In this document: piece by piece, positions 7,539 through 8,417 of the stretch | Position numbering within the stretch: position 1 is the first letter of the stretch | Layout of the letters: every line of letters starts with the position of its first letter | From: UBA7398 sp964567545 | GTDB lineage: Bacteria; Actinomycetota; Actinomycetes; Nanopelagicales; Nanopelagicaceae | DNA length: 8,417 nt | Direction: 5' to 3' | Assembly: GCA_964567545.1 (NCBI GenBank) | Contig: CAZMNB010000053.1 | Span: 1-8,417, forward strand | The notes under the pieces: generated by a model | Databases searched by the model: none | Told to the model about the DNA's origin: nothing | The model's input: the letters and a program-made list of their open reading frames with translations, nothing else | Position numbers and translations under genes: made by a program

Positions 7539-7568
7539 TTTATATATAAAGATATTCGTAGTAACCAA
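7539..7568 (-). promoter_or_regulatory. Putative dnaN promoter
   Basis: On the minus strand TTGGTT (7568-7563) and TATAAA (7544-7539) are 18 bp apart, with a start site predicted near 7532 and a leader of about 38 nt. The -10 lies inside a perfect 14-bp palindrome, CTTTATATATAAAG (7538-7551), so the same bases could serve as a strand-opening element of the origin. Confidence 0.5.
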
Positions 7569-7578
7569 GTCTAATTTC

Positions 7579-7587
7579 TGTGGGTAA
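7579..7587 (-). promoter_or_regulatory. DnaA box, one mismatch
   Basis: TTACCCACA on the minus strand differs from TTATCCACA at one position (C for T at base 4). It sits just upstream of the putative dnaN promoter, so DnaA bound here might also affect dnaN transcription. Confidence 0.55.
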
Positions 7588-7643
7588 CCCCAATAACCGC
7601 AGGTCAACCATTAGATCTAAGCCCTCTAACCTTGTGGGTGGTT

Positions 7644-7663
7644 GGTGGATAGAGGGTGGATAA
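7644..7663 (-). promoter_or_regulatory. Pair of degenerate DnaA boxes
   Basis: Two minus-strand near-matches lie 11 bp apart: TTATCCACC (7663-7655, one mismatch) and CTATCCACC (7652-7644, two mismatches). One helical turn apart and in the same orientation, they could bind DnaA cooperatively. They face the perfect pair at 7725-7743 across the 7666-7689 palindrome. Confidence 0.5.
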
Positions 7664-7665
7664 CT

Positions 7666-7689
7666 GTTTTAAAGAGCTACCTTTAAAAC
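7666..7689. repeat. AT-rich perfect palindrome in the origin
   Basis: GTTTTAAAG (7666-7674), a six-base centre AGCTAC, and CTTTAAAAC (7681-7689) form a perfect inverted repeat with nine-base arms. Each arm contains its own TTTAAA palindrome, 14 bp apart. It lies between the two oppositely oriented DnaA-box clusters. Possible roles are the duplex-unwinding element or a binding site for an origin regulator. No T-run follows in a position that would suggest a terminator. Confidence 0.75.
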
Positions 7690-7724
7690 CTAACCACCTA
7701 CTTACACACACCCAATAATTGCGG

Positions 7725-7743
7725 TTATCCACAGTTATCCACA
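7725..7743 (+). promoter_or_regulatory. Two perfect tandem DnaA boxes
   Basis: TTATCCACA occurs twice, at 7725-7733 and 7735-7743, in the same orientation and exactly 10 bp apart. A third degenerate unit, TTACCCCCA (7746-7754, two mismatches), continues the series 11 bp later. One-helical-turn phasing places all three on the same DNA face, suited to cooperative DnaA binding. The array starts 30 bp beyond the dnaA stop. Confidence 0.93.
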
Positions 7744-7747
7744 AGTT

Positions 7748-7764
7748 ACCCCCAGGTTGGGGGT
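7748..7764 (-). terminator. GC hairpin after dnaA, terminator-like without T-run
   Basis: On the minus strand, eight bases after the dnaA TAG, ACCCCC-AACCT-GGGGGT forms a six-base-pair stem with a five-base loop. It is followed by AACTTG rather than a run of T. It may stop or slow dnaA transcription before it enters the DnaA boxes. It overlaps the degenerate box at 7746-7754, so a structural role in the origin is the alternative. Confidence 0.5.
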
Positions 7765-7772
7765 GCGCGAAG

Positions 7773-8417
7773 CTATCCCCGCGCTTGTTGTTTAATCCGG
7801 TTAGTTAACTCTGTAACCTGATTAAAAATTGAACGGCGTTCAGCCATTAATTGGCGGATTTTTCGATCGGCGTGCATAACTGTGGTGTGGTCGCGACCGC
7901 CAAAAGCTTGTCCGATTTTAGGAAGTGAGAGCTCAGTTAATTCCCGGCATAAGTACATGGCGATCTGGCGGGCGTTAACTAAAACCCGGGAACGCGAAGT
8001 GCCACAAAGATCTTCAACACTCAAACTGAAATAAGCGGCAGTTTGGGCCATGATGGTTGCGCCAGTTATTTCTGGACCACCTTCACTAGGAATTAAATCC
8101 TTCAAAACTATTTCAGCCAAAGAGAGATCTACCCCTTGACGGTTCAAACTAGCAAAAGCTGTAACTCTGATCAAAGCGCCTTCTAATTCACGGATGTTTG
8201 TTGAAATTTTACTTGCAATATATTCCAACACATCATCAGGTGCATTCAATTTATCTTGCGCAGCTTTTTTACGAAGAATCGCAATCCGAGTTTCTAATTC
8301 TGGTGGTTGAATATCAGTAATTAAACCCCATTCAAACCGACTTCTTAAACGATCCTCCAAAGTGGTTAATTGTTTTGGTGGGCGGTCACTTGAGATAACT
8401 ATTTGTTTATTAGCGTT
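7773..8417 (-). CDS. dnaA: Chromosomal replication initiator DnaA, C-terminal part
   Basis: AAA+ initiator that binds DnaA boxes and melts the origin. Only the last 214 residues are present; the reading frame is open to the window edge, and domains I, II, Walker A and Walker B lie outside. In this fragment, sensor I is in KQIVISSDRPP (4-14). Box VII LEDRLRSRFEWGL (20-32) has Arg27 at the arginine-finger position. Sensor II is NIRELEGAL (74-82). Domain IV carries the DnaA-box signature GGRDHTTVMHADRKI (173-187), preceded by SRSRVLVNARQIAMYLCRELT. The TTG at 8360 belongs to this internal LEDRL motif and is not a start. The protein ends in QQARG and TAG at 7775-7773, just before the predicted oriC, toward which the gene is transcribed. 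Regulation cannot be judged because the promoter is outside. Confidence 0.98.
   Translation of the reverse strand, partial: NANKQIVISSDRPPKQLTTLEDRLRSRFEWGLITDIQPPELETRIAILRKKAAQDKLNAPDDVLEYIASKISTNIRELEGALIRVTAFASLNRQGVDLSLAEIVLKDLIPSEGGPEITGATIMAQTAAYFSLSVEDLCGTSRSRVLVNARQIAMYLCRELTELSLPKIGQAFGGRDHTTVMHADRKIRQLMAERRSIFNQVTELTNRIKQQARG

Larger units (their letters stand above)
7495..7772. other. oriC: Predicted chromosomal replication origin (oriC), dnaA-dnaN spacer
   Basis: This 278-bp non-coding spacer sits between dnaA and dnaN, the standard actinobacterial location of oriC. It holds two perfect DnaA boxes in tandem (7725-7733 and 7735-7743), further near-matches on both strands, an AT-rich palindrome with nine-base arms (7666-7689), a second AT-rich stretch (7535-7556) and a GC-rich hairpin next to the dnaA stop (7748-7764). 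Near-consensus boxes on the left (7579-7587, 7655-7663) point the opposite way from the perfect pair on the right, so boxes face each other across the central palindrome. dnaN and the genes after it run away from the origin; dnaA runs into it. By eye it has far fewer strong boxes than the streptomycete origin. Functional origin status is inferred from position and motifs. Confidence 0.88.

Noticed and set aside
7633..7641. TGTGGGTGG as another DnaA box
   Set aside because: Three mismatches to the consensus TGTGGATAA, including both terminal A positions, so it was not counted.
8358..8360. TTG as the dnaA start
   Set aside because: This codon encodes the Leu of the conserved LEDRLRSRF box VII. 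The frame continues upstream through KQIVISSDRPP to the window edge, so the gene is simply truncated by the window.
1..8417. CRISPR array, insertion sequence, prophage, toxin-antitoxin or defence system
   Set aside because: No spaced repeat arrays, transposase motifs or long terminal inverted repeats were seen, and no coding region remains unassigned. The window is core housekeeping DNA.

Overview
The window is a chromosomal replication-origin neighbourhood, almost certainly from an actinobacterium. All genes lie on the minus strand. Read in transcription order (high to low coordinates), they are dnaA (3' part only), an intergenic oriC candidate, dnaN, recF, a DUF721/DciA gene, gyrB, gyrA and a tRNA-Ile(GAT) that runs off the low-coordinate edge. 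This order and the individual proteins fit Actinobacteria: a DciA with the C-terminal tail GP-APSWKRG...GPRDTYG, a RecF with an ASHGESWS signature, and a GyrA with AQHWSLRYPLVDG. Codon use is strikingly A/T-leaning for the phylum (many TTA, AAA and ATT codons). Together with very short spacers, this suggests a small-genome, low-GC lineage such as the freshwater Nanopelagicales (acI) group. That placement is inference and rests on no database search.

Layout: 1-55 is tRNA-Ile, truncated. 128-2596 is gyrA, with a TTG start. 2618-4612 is gyrB. 4613-4791 is a 179-bp spacer with a possible promoter and small repeats. 4792-5259 is dciA. 5256-6344 is recF, with a GTG start and an ATGA overlap with dciA. 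6367-7494 is dnaN. 7495-7772 is the 278-bp dnaA-dnaN spacer, which holds two perfect DnaA boxes, several degenerate ones, AT-rich palindromes and a strong GC hairpin. 7773-8417 is dnaA, lacking its N-terminal half.

Together the genes make the core of chromosome initiation and fork maintenance. DnaA binds the boxes in the spacer and opens the origin. DciA is the expected loader or activator of the DnaB helicase. DnaN is the sliding clamp. RecF helps load RecA at gaps. Gyrase (GyrA2GyrB2) removes positive supercoils. The dnaN-recF-dciA segment looks like one transcript. gyrB-gyrA looks like a second, possibly starting from its own promoter in the 179-bp spacer.

I see no mobile element, CRISPR array, defence cassette or unknown protein. 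The coding content is conserved housekeeping. What deserves a second look is the compact origin architecture, the glycine at the main quinolone position of GyrA, unusual or poorly marked start sites, and the absence of genes that often sit in this locus in relatives.
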